A DNA stretch of 64,000 nt, taken from NCBI RefSeq assembly GCF_023373525.1, contig NZ_CP097218.1, forward strand, positions 2,108,001-2,172,000, written 5' to 3'. The notes beneath the pieces are model-generated. The model was not told the DNA's origin. It searched no databases and worked only from the letters and a program-made list of their open reading frames with translations. Every line of letters begins with the position of its first letter. The first letter of the stretch is position 1. The position numbers were made by a program, and so were the translations under genes. This DNA is from Brachybacterium kimchii. GTDB taxonomy: Bacteria > Actinomycetota > Actinomycetes > Actinomycetales > Dermabacteraceae. This document shows positions 1 to 7,297 of the stretch, piece by piece.

Positions 1-726
1 GGACTCGTCCGGGAAGTAGTCGCCGTCGCCGGGCATCTCGTCGCCGATCGCGCGCTGCTGCGCGGCGAGCACGTCCTCGCGGGTGACGGTCCCGCCGGGG
101 CCCGTCGCGAAGACGTCGGCGAGGGCGATGCCGAGGTCGCGGGCGAGCTTGCGCACGGGCGGCTTGGCGAGGATGCGGTCGATCGGCACCTGCGGGTCCT
201 CGCCCTCCTGCGCGGCCGCGCGGCGCCGACGGCGGGCGCTGCTCGGGCGCGCGCCGTAGCCCACGAGGTTCTTGGGCTGCTCGTCCTCGGGGGCGGGGGC
301 GGGGGCGGCAGCGGTGGCAGTGGCGGGCACGGTGTCGTCGACGGGCTCGGAGGTCTCGCCGGTCGCCTCCTGGGCCTGGGCCGCGAGCTCCTCGGCCGAC
401 GGGTCCGGCTCGGTGGCGGCGCCGTCGGGCGCGGCGCCGGCGCTGTCGGCCGATCCGGCGGGCGCGGGGCCGCTGCCGTCGGCATCGGTGTCGACCTCGA
501 TGAGCGGGGCGCCCACCTGCACCTCGTCGCCCACGGCGACGAGCACGCGGGTGACGCGGCCGGCGATGTGGCTGGGCAGCTCGACGGCGGACTTCGCGGT
601 CTCGACCTCGATGACGGGATCGTTGATGGCGACCGTGTCGCCCACGCTCACCTTGATGTCGAGGATCTCGGCCTCGGTGAGTCCTTCGCCGGGGTCGGTG
701 AGGGTGATCATGACGAGGGTGCTCAT
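1..726 (-). CDS. pdhC: dihydrolipoamide acyltransferase (E2) of a 2-oxoacid dehydrogenase complex, N-terminal part
   Basis: E2 core subunit that carries the acyl group on a swinging lipoyl arm between E1 and E3. The 242 visible codons show one lipoyl domain (residues about 4-80, lipoylated Lys45 in ETAKSAVE), an Ala/Pro/Glu-rich linker (about 85-160), and a peripheral-subunit-binding domain (about 165-232, with ILAKPPVRKLARDLGI). The catalytic acetyltransferase domain lies beyond the left edge, so the gene is cut by the window, not broken. The ATG at 726 is preceded by GGAAGGA seven bases upstream. It is third in an operon after E1 alpha and E1 beta, 88 nt downstream of E1 beta. Pyruvate or branched-chain 2-oxoacids are both possible substrates; no E3 gene is in view. 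Family sure, substrate inferred. Confidence 0.93.
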   Translation of the reverse strand, partial: MSTLVMITLTDPGEGLTEAEILDIKVSVGDTVAINDPVIEVETAKSAVELPSHIAGRVTRVLVAVGDEVQVGAPLIEVDTDADGSGPAPAGSADSAGAAPDGAATEPDPSAEELAAQAQEATGETSEPVDDTVPATATAAAPAPAPEDEQPKNLVGYGARPSSARRRRRAAAQEGEDPQVPIDRILAKPPVRKLARDLGIALADVFATGPGGTVTREDVLAAQQRAIGDEMPGDGDYFPDES

Positions 727-814
727 CGTCGGGTCCTTCCGTTCACGCCGCTGTGGGGGCGCTGGTCAGTGGGCGAAGGGGACATCGCAGGGAGGCGGAG
801 GCGGTGGGGCGCCG

Positions 815-1798
815 TCAGTATGCGAGGGAACGGTCGACGGCGTCGAGCACGCGGTCGAGGTCGGGCAGGTAGGCCTCCTCCATCCGCGCCGGCGGGTAGG
901 GAGTGTGATAGCCGCCGACGCGCAGCACGGGCGCCTCGAGATGGAAGAAGCACTGCTCGGAGACGCGGGCTGCGACCTCGCCGCCGATCGCCCCGAAGAC
1001 GGGGGCCTCGTGGACGATCACCAGACGGCCGGTGCGCTTCACCGACTCGACGACCGTGGGGACGTCGAAGGGCGAGATCGAGCGGGCGTCGATCACCTCG
1101 AGGTCCAGGCCGTCCTCGGTCGCGGCCTCGGCGGCCTCACGGGCCACGGAGACCGAGGGGCCCCAGGCCAGCAGCGTCGCGTCGCTCCCGGGGCGCACGA
1201 TCTTCGCGCTGTGCATGCCGGTCGCGGGCCGCACGTCGGTGTCGACGTCGCCCTTGATCCAGTACTGCTTCTTGGGCTCGAAGACGATCACCGGGTCGTC
1301 GGACTCGATGGCCTCGCGGGTCATCCAGTAGCCGTCCTGCGCGTTCGAGGGGGTGACGATGCGCAGGCCCGCGGTGTGGGCGAACAGCGCCTCGGGGCTC
1401 TCCGAGTGGTGCTCGACCGCGCCGATGCCGCCGCCGTAGGGGATGCGGATGACCATCGGCACCCGCACCTGCCCGCGGGTGCGGTAGTGCATCTTCGCCA
1501 GCTGCGTGGTGATCTGGTTGAAGGCGGGGAAGACGAAGCCGTCGAACTGGATCTCGACCACGGGCCGGTAGCCGCGGTAGCACAGGCCGATGCCCGTGCC
1601 CACGATGCCCGCCTCGCCCAGCGGGGTGTCCACGACGCGGTCGCCGCCGAACTCGGCGTGCAGTCCGTCGGTGACGCGGAAGACGCCGCCGAGCAGACCG
1701 ATGTCCTCGCCCATCAGCATGACCTTCTCGTCGGCCCGCATGGCGTCGCGCAGGCCCGCGGTGATCGCCTTCGCGATCGGAAGCTTCACGGTGCTCAT
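815..1798 (-). CDS. pdhB: 2-oxoacid dehydrogenase E1 component, beta subunit
   Basis: Beta half of the thiamine-diphosphate-dependent E1 decarboxylase, normally an alpha2-beta2 tetramer with the upstream gene product. 327 aa, the usual length for this subunit. It contains the conserved VMLMGEDIG segment (Glu31, expected to contact the thiazolium/pyrimidine side of the cofactor) and the FDTPLGEAGI-like stretch, here VVDTPLGEAGIVGTGIG. The C-terminal transketolase domain includes a VIDARSISPFD segment. The ATG overlaps the E1 alpha stop by four bases (ATGA), indicating translational coupling and equal dosage. Pyruvate versus branched-chain specificity cannot be read from the sequence; the pdh label is the more likely one because only one E1 pair is present here. 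Confidence 0.93.
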   Translation of the reverse strand: MSTVKLPIAKAITAGLRDAMRADEKVMLMGEDIGLLGGVFRVTDGLHAEFGGDRVVDTPLGEAGIVGTGIGLCYRGYRPVVEIQFDGFVFPAFNQITTQLAKMHYRTRGQVRVPMVIRIPYGGGIGAVEHHSESPEALFAHTAGLRIVTPSNAQDGYWMTREAIESDDPVIVFEPKKQYWIKGDVDTDVRPATGMHSAKIVRPGSDATLLAWGPSVSVAREAAEAATEDGLDLEVIDARSISPFDVPTVVESVKRTGRLVIVHEAPVFGAIGGEVAARVSEQCFFHLEAPVLRVGGYHTPYPPARMEEAYLPDLDRVLDAVDRSLAY

Positions 1799-2970
1799 CG
1801 ACGGCCCTCCTCGGCGGACTCGGAGGCGGCCTGGTCGCCGGCGTCCTCGAACTGGGAGCGGTAGCGCTCGAACTCCGCCCGCTCGGCCTCGACCAGCGGG
1901 TGCGGATCTGCGTAGACGTGACTGAAGATCTCGATCGGGTCGGGATCGGCCATCGCGTGGATCTCGTGGTGCAGGGCCATCGCCAGGTCGTGGCCCTCTT
2001 CCTCGCAGCGGCGGACGAACTCCTCGTCGACCTCGTCCTGGGCCTCGAGGTAGCGGCGCAGGCGGTCGATCGGGTCCTTCGCCGCCCACTCCTCCTCCTC
2101 GGCGCGGGCGCGGTAGCGCGTGGGGTCGTCGCTCGTGGTGTGCGCGGCCATCCGGTAGGTGACGGCCTCGATGTAGCTCGGACCCTCGCCCTCGCGGGCG
2201 GCGTCGAGCGCGAGGCGCACGGCGCCGTAGACGGCCAGCACGTCGTTGCCGTCGATGCGGACGCTGGGGATTCCCCAGCCGCGCGAGCGCTGGGCGAGCG
2301 GGACCCGGGACTGGACGGTGGCGGGCACGGAGATCGCCCACTGGTTGTTCTGGGTGAAGAAGACCGTCGGCGCCTGGAAGGAGGCGGCGAAGGTGAAGCC
2401 CTCGCTGACCTCGCCCTCCGAGGAGCTGCCGTCGCCGAACAGGGTGAGCACCGCGGTGTCGGACTCGAGGTCGCCGGTGCCCACGAGGCCGTCGCGCTGC
2501 AGGCCCATCGCGTAGCCGACGGCCTGCGGGACCTGCGCGCCGAGCACGAGCATGTAGGGATGGGTGCGCAGCTCGTAGGGGTCATAGCTGCCGTGGGCGA
2601 TGCCGCGCCAGACGTCCAGCAGGCGCCAGGGCTCGATGCCGCGCGCCCAGGCGATGCCGTGCTCGCGGTACGTGGGCACCAGGTAGTCCTGGGTGCGGGC
2701 CGCATGGCCGGCACCGATCTGCGCGGCCTCCTGCCCCAGGGCGCTCGCCCACAGGCCCAGCTGCCCCTGGCGCTGCAGGGAGGTGGCCTCGAGGTCCGCG
2801 GCGCGGATCATCACCATGTCGCGGTAGTAGCGGCGCAGGTCCTCGCCCGTGAGGTGGGCGACGGCGGCGTCGAGCTCCTCGTGGGGGGTGCGGGTGCCGT
2901 CCGGCGCGACGAGCTGGATCAGGGGCTCGTCGTCGGCGTGCTCGGGAATTGTCGTGCGGAAGACGCTCAC
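1795..2970 (-). CDS. pdhA: 2-oxoacid dehydrogenase E1 component, alpha subunit
   Basis: Catalytic alpha subunit of E1, which decarboxylates a 2-oxoacid and reductively acylates E2. 391 aa. The thiamine-diphosphate motif is clear: GDG at residues 179-181 and NN at 208-209, about 28 residues apart. The phosphorylation-loop region is represented by TSDDPTRYR. The GTG start at 2970 gives the family N-terminus (VFRTTIPEH) and lies seven bases downstream of TAACCT with no ribosome-binding site, so the mRNA is probably leaderless. A 20-bp inverted repeat at 2983-3002 touches this -10 hexamer and is a likely repressor site. First gene of the E1a-E1b-E2 operon. Confidence 0.94.
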   Translation of the reverse strand: MSVFRTTIPEHADDEPLIQLVAPDGTRTPHEELDAAVAHLTGEDLRRYYRDMVMIRAADLEATSLQRQGQLGLWASALGQEAAQIGAGHAARTQDYLVPTYREHGIAWARGIEPWRLLDVWRGIAHGSYDPYELRTHPYMLVLGAQVPQAVGYAMGLQRDGLVGTGDLESDTAVLTLFGDGSSSEGEVSEGFTFAASFQAPTVFFTQNNQWAISVPATVQSRVPLAQRSRGWGIPSVRIDGNDVLAVYGAVRLALDAAREGEGPSYIEAVTYRMAAHTTSDDPTRYRARAEEEEWAAKDPIDRLRRYLEAQDEVDEEFVRRCEEEGHDLAMALHHEIHAMADPDPIEIFSHVYADPHPLVEAERAEFERYRSQFEDAGDQAASESAEEGRR

Positions 2971-2977
2971 GGGGACG

Positions 2978-2983
2978 AGGTTA
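2978..2983 (-). promoter_or_regulatory. leaderless -10 element of pdhA
   Basis: TAACCT on the minus strand, seven bases before the GTG start of pdhA. No Shine-Dalgarno sequence fits, so transcription probably starts at or next to the start codon. Confidence 0.55.
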
Positions 2984-3002
2984 ACCTACGGAGCCGTAAG
3001 TT
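2983..3002. promoter_or_regulatory. 20-bp operator-like palindrome in front of pdhA
   Basis: The two half sites read AACCTACGGA and, on the other strand, AACTTACGGC: eight of ten positions match, giving AAC-y-TACGG-nn-CCGTA-r-GTT. It lies directly upstream of, and shares one base with, the pdhA -10 hexamer, the place expected for a TetR-type repressor site. No regulator gene is adjacent. Seen directly; function inferred. Confidence 0.55.
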
Positions 3003-3049
3003 CCAACGGGATCGCCGTGAGCGGGTCGCCACCCGGGTGGCCGGTCGCA

Positions 3050-4468
3050 TCAGTCCCAGGTCACCGGGCGCTTGTCATCGGCGAGGTCGACGGAGGGCCT
3101 GCCCAGGCTGCCGCCGTAGAGCAGGTTGCAGGTGCCCTTCTGACCTCCCTTGCTGCACTCCATCGTGGTGTCCACGCCGCCGATGGAGTCCTTCGCGGTC
3201 ACGTAGGTGACCTCGTCGTACCCGGGCTCGGCCGTGAGCTTCTCGAGCTTGCGCTCGGTGGACCCCGGAAGGGAGCGCTTGACCGTCTTGTCCTTGGCCT
3301 TCCAGCCGTCGGAGGACGTGCCCTGGATCTTCTGGAGGCCGCAGCCGGCCTTGAGCGTGTTCTGCTCCACGCACTTGTCGACCGACTTCTTGACGGCCTC
3401 GCGGAAGGCCTTCTGGCCGTCGTCCGTGAGCTTCGCCTTGGGCCAGTCCGGGTAGTCGTCGCCCAGCCCGTAGACCAGGGTCGTCTCCCCGTCGAGGCCG
3501 AACAGCTTCTCGTCCATGCCCACCGTGTAGGAGCCCGGCAGCGCGGAGTACTCCGTGCCGGGCTTCACCTCGGCGTCGTTGACCGTGAGGCCCAGGCCGG
3601 AGAAGCCCTCCGGCACGTCCATGTACGTCTCGAGACCGGTGACCACCTCGTAGGTGCCGTCGTCGTCGTAGTCCTGCATCGAGATCTCGCCGCTCGCGGG
3701 CTTGCCGCCCACCGTGTAGTCGACCGTCACCTTCCCCGAGAGCGACGACATCTGCGGCTCGCCGATGGTCACGTCGGCGACCGGCGCCTCCTTGAGCGCC
3801 TTCGCGTAGGCGTCCTCCTCGAGGGTCTCCTGGTTCGAGTGGTCCTGGGCCTTGATCACCTCGAGCGCGGGCTGGGGATCCCCGTCGACCAGGGAGTCCA
3901 TGTACTCCTTGCCGAGCGCGCTCACCTGCTCCTCGGGCGAGGCGGTCTTCGCGGCGCCCCCGCCTCCCCCGTCGTCGCGCTTGCCCAGGCCGACGACGAC
4001 CGCGATCACCACCACGAGCACGATCACGAGGAGGAAGGCGACGGCGGCGATGACCAGCCCGATGATCAGCCCCGTGCGGCTCTTCCGGGGCGGCTGGTTC
4101 GGGTCGCCGGGACCGCCCGATCCACCGAATCCTCCCGGCCCGCTGGGCTGCCCTGGTCCTCCGGGGCCCGACCCGCCGTACGGCGCACCCGCGCCGCTCG
4201 CCCCGGCGGCGCCCTGCGCACCCGGGTACTGCGGCGCCGGGGAGCTCGGGCCCGACGGCCACGAGGCGGAGGACTGCGGCGAGCCGCCCTCGTTCTGTGC
4301 GAAGTCCTGGCTCTGCGAAAGGTCCTGGTTCTGCGCGAAGTCCTGGCTCTGCGCACTCCCCTGACCCTGTGCGGGATCGGGGTGCTGCTGCCGCCAGGGG
4401 TAGGCCTCCCCCTGTCCGTCCTGGTGCGGCTGGCCGTTCTGCGGGCCCTCGGGCATCGGTCCGGTCAT
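3050..4468 (-). CDS. membrane-anchored protein with Q/G/P-rich cytoplasmic tail and extracytoplasmic domain, function unknown
   Basis: 472 aa. Residues 1-130 are low complexity: a Gln/Ser/Asp stretch with the repeated words QSQDFAQN (about 36-60), followed by a Gly/Pro-rich stretch. One strong transmembrane helix follows (about 133-161, LIIGLVIAAVAFLLVIVLVV), then a soluble region of about 300 residues that should lie outside the membrane. The region just after the membrane (ALGKEYMDSLVDGDPQPALEV) resembles the DUF4878/lumazine-like small folds often found after such anchors. Four cysteines near the C-terminus (DKC, AGC, MEC, GTC) could form two disulfides. The ATG at 4468 was chosen because GGAGGGGA precedes it; a longer reading to 4504 lacks one. 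Divergent from the spermidine-synthase-like gene. I do not recognise a specific function. Confidence 0.8.
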   Translation of the reverse strand: MTGPMPEGPQNGQPHQDGQGEAYPWRQQHPDPAQGQGSAQSQDFAQNQDLSQSQDFAQNEGGSPQSSASWPSGPSSPAPQYPGAQGAAGASGAGAPYGGSGPGGPGQPSGPGGFGGSGGPGDPNQPPRKSRTGLIIGLVIAAVAFLLVIVLVVVIAVVVGLGKRDDGGGGGAAKTASPEEQVSALGKEYMDSLVDGDPQPALEVIKAQDHSNQETLEEDAYAKALKEAPVADVTIGEPQMSSLSGKVTVDYTVGGKPASGEISMQDYDDDGTYEVVTGLETYMDVPEGFSGLGLTVNDAEVKPGTEYSALPGSYTVGMDEKLFGLDGETTLVYGLGDDYPDWPKAKLTDDGQKAFREAVKKSVDKCVEQNTLKAGCGLQKIQGTSSDGWKAKDKTVKRSLPGSTERKLEKLTAEPGYDEVTYVTAKDSIGGVDTTMECSKGGQKGTCNLLYGGSLGRPSVDLADDKRPVTWD

Positions 4469-4518
4469 GGTCTTCCCCTCCGCCGCTTTCGTGATCCGCG
4501 GCACTCGTCCCCTGAGTC

Positions 4519-4524
4519 TAGGCT
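4519..4524 (+). promoter_or_regulatory. leaderless -10 element of the spermidine-synthase-like gene
   Basis: TAGGCT followed by six bases and the GTG start at 4531, with no ribosome-binding site between. Confidence 0.6.
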
Positions 4525-4530
4525 GAAAGC

Positions 4531-5457
4531 GTGACCCACCGCGCGCCGCGTCCAGCCGCCATGAGCGCGCGTCTGGCGCACTCGGACCTCCTCGCCCGGA
4601 TCCGGCCCGACGGCTACAGCGAGCACGGCTTCGCGCTCGACGTCGGGGGCATCGAGCAGTCGCACGTGGACCTGGAGGACCCGAGGGTGATCCGCCACGA
4701 GTACCTGCGGCGCATCGCCCACGTGGTCGACACCGCCGCGGAGCCCGGGGCGCCCGTGCGCGTGCTGCACCTCGGGGCGGGCGCGCTCACGCTGGCGCGG
4801 TACGTGCAGGCCACGCGCCCCGGCTCCCCGCAGGTGGTGGTCGAGATCGAGCGGGAGCTCCCGGACCTCGTGACCTCCGCGCTGCCTCTGCCGCCCGGCA
4901 CTGACCTCGAGGTCCGGATCGGCGATGCGGCCGAGGAGCTCGCGGCGATGGGGTCGGTCGGGTCGGGCGGGCCGGGCGGGCCTGGCGGGCCTGGCGGGTC
5001 GGGCGACAGGGGCGAGTTCGACGTGATCGTCGTCGACGTGTTCAGCGGGCAGAGCACGCCGGCGCACCTCACCCGCGAGGGATTCTTCGCCGACGCCCTG
5101 GAGCGCCTGTCCGAGCGCGGGGTGATGGCGGTGAACGTGGGCGACGACGCGGGCCTGCGCTTCTTCGCGGCGCAGGCGCGGGCGCTCGACGCCGCGACCG
5201 AGGCGGCGGGTCTCGCGGGCGTGTGGACCCTGGCGAACGAGCACGTGGTGCGCGCGCTCGACGAGGGGAACCTGGTGCTGGCCGCGGGGCCCGGGCTGGA
5301 GCGATCGCGCGGCACGGATCCCGAGCGCCTGCGCGAGCGCTGGCTCGCGGGCGGCCCGCATCCGGCCGTCGTGCTGGACCCGGCCGAGACCAGCCGCCTG
5401 ATCGGTGGGATGGGAGAGGACGCGCACGGGTCGCGGCCCGTTCCCCGTCCCCGCTGA
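4531..5457 (+). CDS. spermidine synthase-like (class I SAM-fold) protein
   Basis: 308 aa protein of the polyamine aminopropyltransferase/SAM-methyltransferase fold. The nucleotide-binding loop is VRVLHLGAGALTLARY (about 77-91), followed by an acidic strand end VVEIEREL and a DVIVVDVFSG strand carrying the conserved acidic residues. A Gly/Pro repeat made of 9-bp DNA repeats (about residues 144-158) sits between them and is probably a flexible loop. In actinobacteria such spermidine-synthase-like genes are widespread and mostly uncharacterised, so true aminopropyl transfer is not established. The GTG start at 4531 follows a leaderless promoter. No speD/decarboxylase partner is nearby. It converges on the aminotransferase gene with a 40-nt gap. 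Confidence 0.8.
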   Translation: MTHRAPRPAAMSARLAHSDLLARIRPDGYSEHGFALDVGGIEQSHVDLEDPRVIRHEYLRRIAHVVDTAAEPGAPVRVLHLGAGALTLARYVQATRPGSPQVVVEIERELPDLVTSALPLPPGTDLEVRIGDAAEELAAMGSVGSGGPGGPGGPGGSGDRGEFDVIVVDVFSGQSTPAHLTREGFFADALERLSERGVMAVNVGDDAGLRFFAAQARALDAATEAAGLAGVWTLANEHVVRALDEGNLVLAAGPGLERSRGTDPERLRERWLAGGPHPAVVLDPAETSRLIGGMGEDAHGSRPVPRPR

Positions 5458-5466
5458 GCACCGAGC

Positions 5467-5491
5467 GCCGTGCGCCGGGCACGGACGGCGA
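5467..5491. terminator. possible short bidirectional terminator hairpin
   Basis: CCGTGC and GCACGG pair around a five-base loop in the gap between two convergent genes, with weaker outer pairing and no T-run. Weak candidate. Confidence 0.3.
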
Positions 5492-5497
5492 GCGCGG

Positions 5498-6613
5498 TCA
5501 GCCCTCCTGCGCCTCGCGCCACTCCTGGGCGATTGAGAGGAGCAGGTCGTTCGCCTCGCGCTCCCCCACGGTGACGCGCACGCCGTCGGTCCCGTAGGCG
5601 CGGACCACGAGGCCGCGGGCGTCGGCGAAGGCGGCGAACTCCGCGCTGCGCTCCCCGAGCGGGAAGTACACGAAGTTCCCCTGCGAGACGGGCAGCTCCC
5701 AGCCCTGGGCGGCGAGGACCTGCTCGAGGCGCCCGCGCTGCTCGCGGATCCAGGCGGCACGGTGCTCGAGCTCGGCCGCGGCGTCGGGCTCGAAGGTCGC
5801 CAGTGCCGCGGCCTGCGCGATCGAGCTCGCACCGAAAGGCACCGTGACCTGGCCGAGCGCCGCCGCCAGGCGCGGGTGCGCGACCGCGTACCCCACGCGC
5901 AGCCCGGCGATGCCCTGCATCTTGGAGAAGGTGCGCAGCAGCACCACGTTGCCGTGCTCCGCGAAGAGGCGGGCGGTGTCGGCGAGGCGCACGGGGTCGA
6001 CGAACTCGCGGTAGGCCTCGTCGAGGGCGACGACCACGTGGTCGGGCACGCGCGCGAGGAAGTCCTCGATCTGCGCGGTGGTCAGCGCGGGCCCGGTGGG
6101 GTTGTTCGGGGTGCACAGGATGACCAGACGGGTGCGCTCGGTGATCGCCTCCGCCATCGCCGGCAGGTCGTGCTCGAAGGCGGGGGTGAGCGGGACCTGG
6201 ACGTCGACGCCGCCGTGGCTGCGCACCAGGATCGGGTAGGCCTCGAAGGACCGCCAGGCGAAGACGACCTCGTCGCCCGGATCCACGAGCGCCCGCACCA
6301 GGTCGCCGGAGACGGCGACGGACCCGGTGGACAGGGCGATGTTCTCGGGGCCGACGGCGCGCCGCGACGTGCTGTGGTGGTCGGCGATCGCCTCGCGAAG
6401 GTCGAGGGCGCCCATGTCCGGGTAGAGGTTGGCGTGCAGGGTGGCCCGGTTGACGGCCTCGACCACCTGCGGCAGCGGCTCGAACGGCGACTCGTTCGAG
6501 GAGACCTTGAAGCGGCGCACGCCGTCGTCGGCCGCGGGCTTCCCGGGCACGTAGGCGGGCAGCGCATCGAGGGCGGAGCGCAGGCGGATGTTCTCGGCGG
6601 GGGTGGCGGGCAT
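5498..6613 (-). CDS. hisC: histidinol-phosphate/aromatic aminotransferase (class I/II, PLP-dependent)
   Basis: 371 aa fold-type I aminotransferase. Visible landmarks are CTPNNPTG (167-174), DEAYREFVD (198-206) and the PLP-binding lysine in RTFSKMQGIAGLRVGYA (Lys231). The sequence matches the HisC2/Pat branch of actinobacteria, which transaminates histidinol phosphate or phenylpyruvate/arogenate-type aromatic acids; no his genes are nearby, so the aromatic role (Pat) is at least as likely as histidine biosynthesis. The ATG at 6613 sits six bases after TAGCCT and has no ribosome-binding site, implying a leaderless single-gene transcript. Length is normal and catalytic residues are intact. Confidence 0.88.
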   Translation of the reverse strand: MPATPAENIRLRSALDALPAYVPGKPAADDGVRRFKVSSNESPFEPLPQVVEAVNRATLHANLYPDMGALDLREAIADHHSTSRRAVGPENIALSTGSVAVSGDLVRALVDPGDEVVFAWRSFEAYPILVRSHGGVDVQVPLTPAFEHDLPAMAEAITERTRLVILCTPNNPTGPALTTAQIEDFLARVPDHVVVALDEAYREFVDPVRLADTARLFAEHGNVVLLRTFSKMQGIAGLRVGYAVAHPRLAAALGQVTVPFGASSIAQAAALATFEPDAAAELEHRAAWIREQRGRLEQVLAAQGWELPVSQGNFVYFPLGERSAEFAAFADARGLVVRAYGTDGVRVTVGEREANDLLLSIAQEWREAQEG

Positions 6614-6619
6614 GCCCCC

Positions 6620-6625
6620 AGGCTA
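6620..6625 (-). promoter_or_regulatory. leaderless -10 element of hisC/pat
   Basis: TAGCCT on the minus strand, six bases before the ATG at 6613; no ribosome-binding site. Confidence 0.6.
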
Positions 6626-6711
6626 GGCCGACGGGCACGCCTCGCGCCGCACGCCCCAGGATCCGGGCCGGACCGTGCGGGTCGGGCCGGCCCGGCCGCG
6701 CCCGCCCGTCG

Positions 6712-6787
6712 GGCCCGCTCGCGGCCCCGGTTCGTCAGGCCCGCTCGCGGTCCCGGTTCGTCAGGCCCGCTCGCGGTCCCGGTCGCC
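6712..6787. repeat. 26-bp tandem repeat overlapping the 3' end of the holin-family gene
   Basis: Units begin at 6712, 6738 and 6764 with exact 26-bp spacing and the core GGCCCGCTCGCGG; the third is partial. The last unit encodes the C-terminal residues and stop of the gene at 6761-7165, so extra copies of a gene tail lie just downstream of its stop codon. Confidence 0.8.
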
Positions 6788-7165
6788 GTCCACGCCGAGG
6801 ATCGCCTCGAAGATCGAGGACAGGAGGCCCACGATCACGCCGGCGAGCAGGGCCCACCAGAAGCTGTCGAACTCCAGGGGCAGACCGAACAGGCCCGCGA
6901 CCCACGCGGTGAGCAGCAGCATGAGCGCGTTGATGACCAGCATGAACAGCCCCAGCGTGAGACAGGTCAGCGGCAGGGCGAAGAACGAGAGGATCGGCTT
7001 CACGATCGCGTCGACGATCGCGAAGATCAGCGCGATGCCGGCGACCGTGAGGACCTGGCCGAGGATCGTGCCGTCGCCCTCCCCCAGGTGCATGCCCGGC
7101 AGCAGGAGGGAGGTGAGCCAGAGTGCGACGCCGACGATGATGAGGTGCCCGATGAACCTGAACAT
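6761..7165 (-). CDS. phage holin family (DUF360-type) small membrane protein
   Basis: 134 aa integral membrane protein with four hydrophobic segments (about 5-25, 34-55, 60-85 and 95-120), ending in the charged tail DRDRERA. The pattern, including VDAIVKPILSFFALPLTCLTLGLF, is typical of the 'phage holin family 4 / DUF360' proteins that are chromosomal in many bacteria and not tied to prophages; the function is not established. ATG at 7165 with GGAAG upstream. Divergent from purB, 132 bp between starts. The last codons and stop lie in a 26-bp tandem repeat that continues downstream. Confidence 0.85.
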   Translation of the reverse strand: MFRFIGHLIIVGVALWLTSLLLPGMHLGEGDGTILGQVLTVAGIALIFAIVDAIVKPILSFFALPLTCLTLGLFMLVINALMLLLTAWVAGLFGLPLEFDSFWWALLAGVIVGLLSSIFEAILGVDGDRDRERA

Positions 7166-7285
7166 GGGTGAAGTCTTCCAGAGCCGCCCGTGAGCGACCA
7201 GGGGATGTTCCGCGCGTGGGCCCGCGGCCCCGCCTCGCCCTGCCTCGCCATCCGGCCGACGGCGCGTGCCCGCGCGCCGCTCTGG

Positions 7286-7291
7286 AACAAT
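7286..7291 (+). promoter_or_regulatory. probable leaderless -10 element of purB
   Basis: AACAAT, six bases before the ATG at 7298. One mismatch to TANNNT, but the spacing matches the other leaderless genes here and no ribosome-binding site is present. Confidence 0.4.
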
Positions 7292-7297
7292 GGGGCC

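Noticed and set aside
272-4534. Long open frames on the plus strand opposite the dehydrogenase operon and the membrane protein gene (for example 530 and 561 codons)
   Set aside because: Shadow frames of high-GC codon bias: their compositions are Arg/Gly/Ala/His rich, they lack recognisable domains, and real genes with intact motifs occupy the other strand.
6761-7165. Holin-family gene as evidence of a prophage
   Set aside because: This family is chromosomal in many bacteria, and no phage structural, lysis or integrase genes are in the window.
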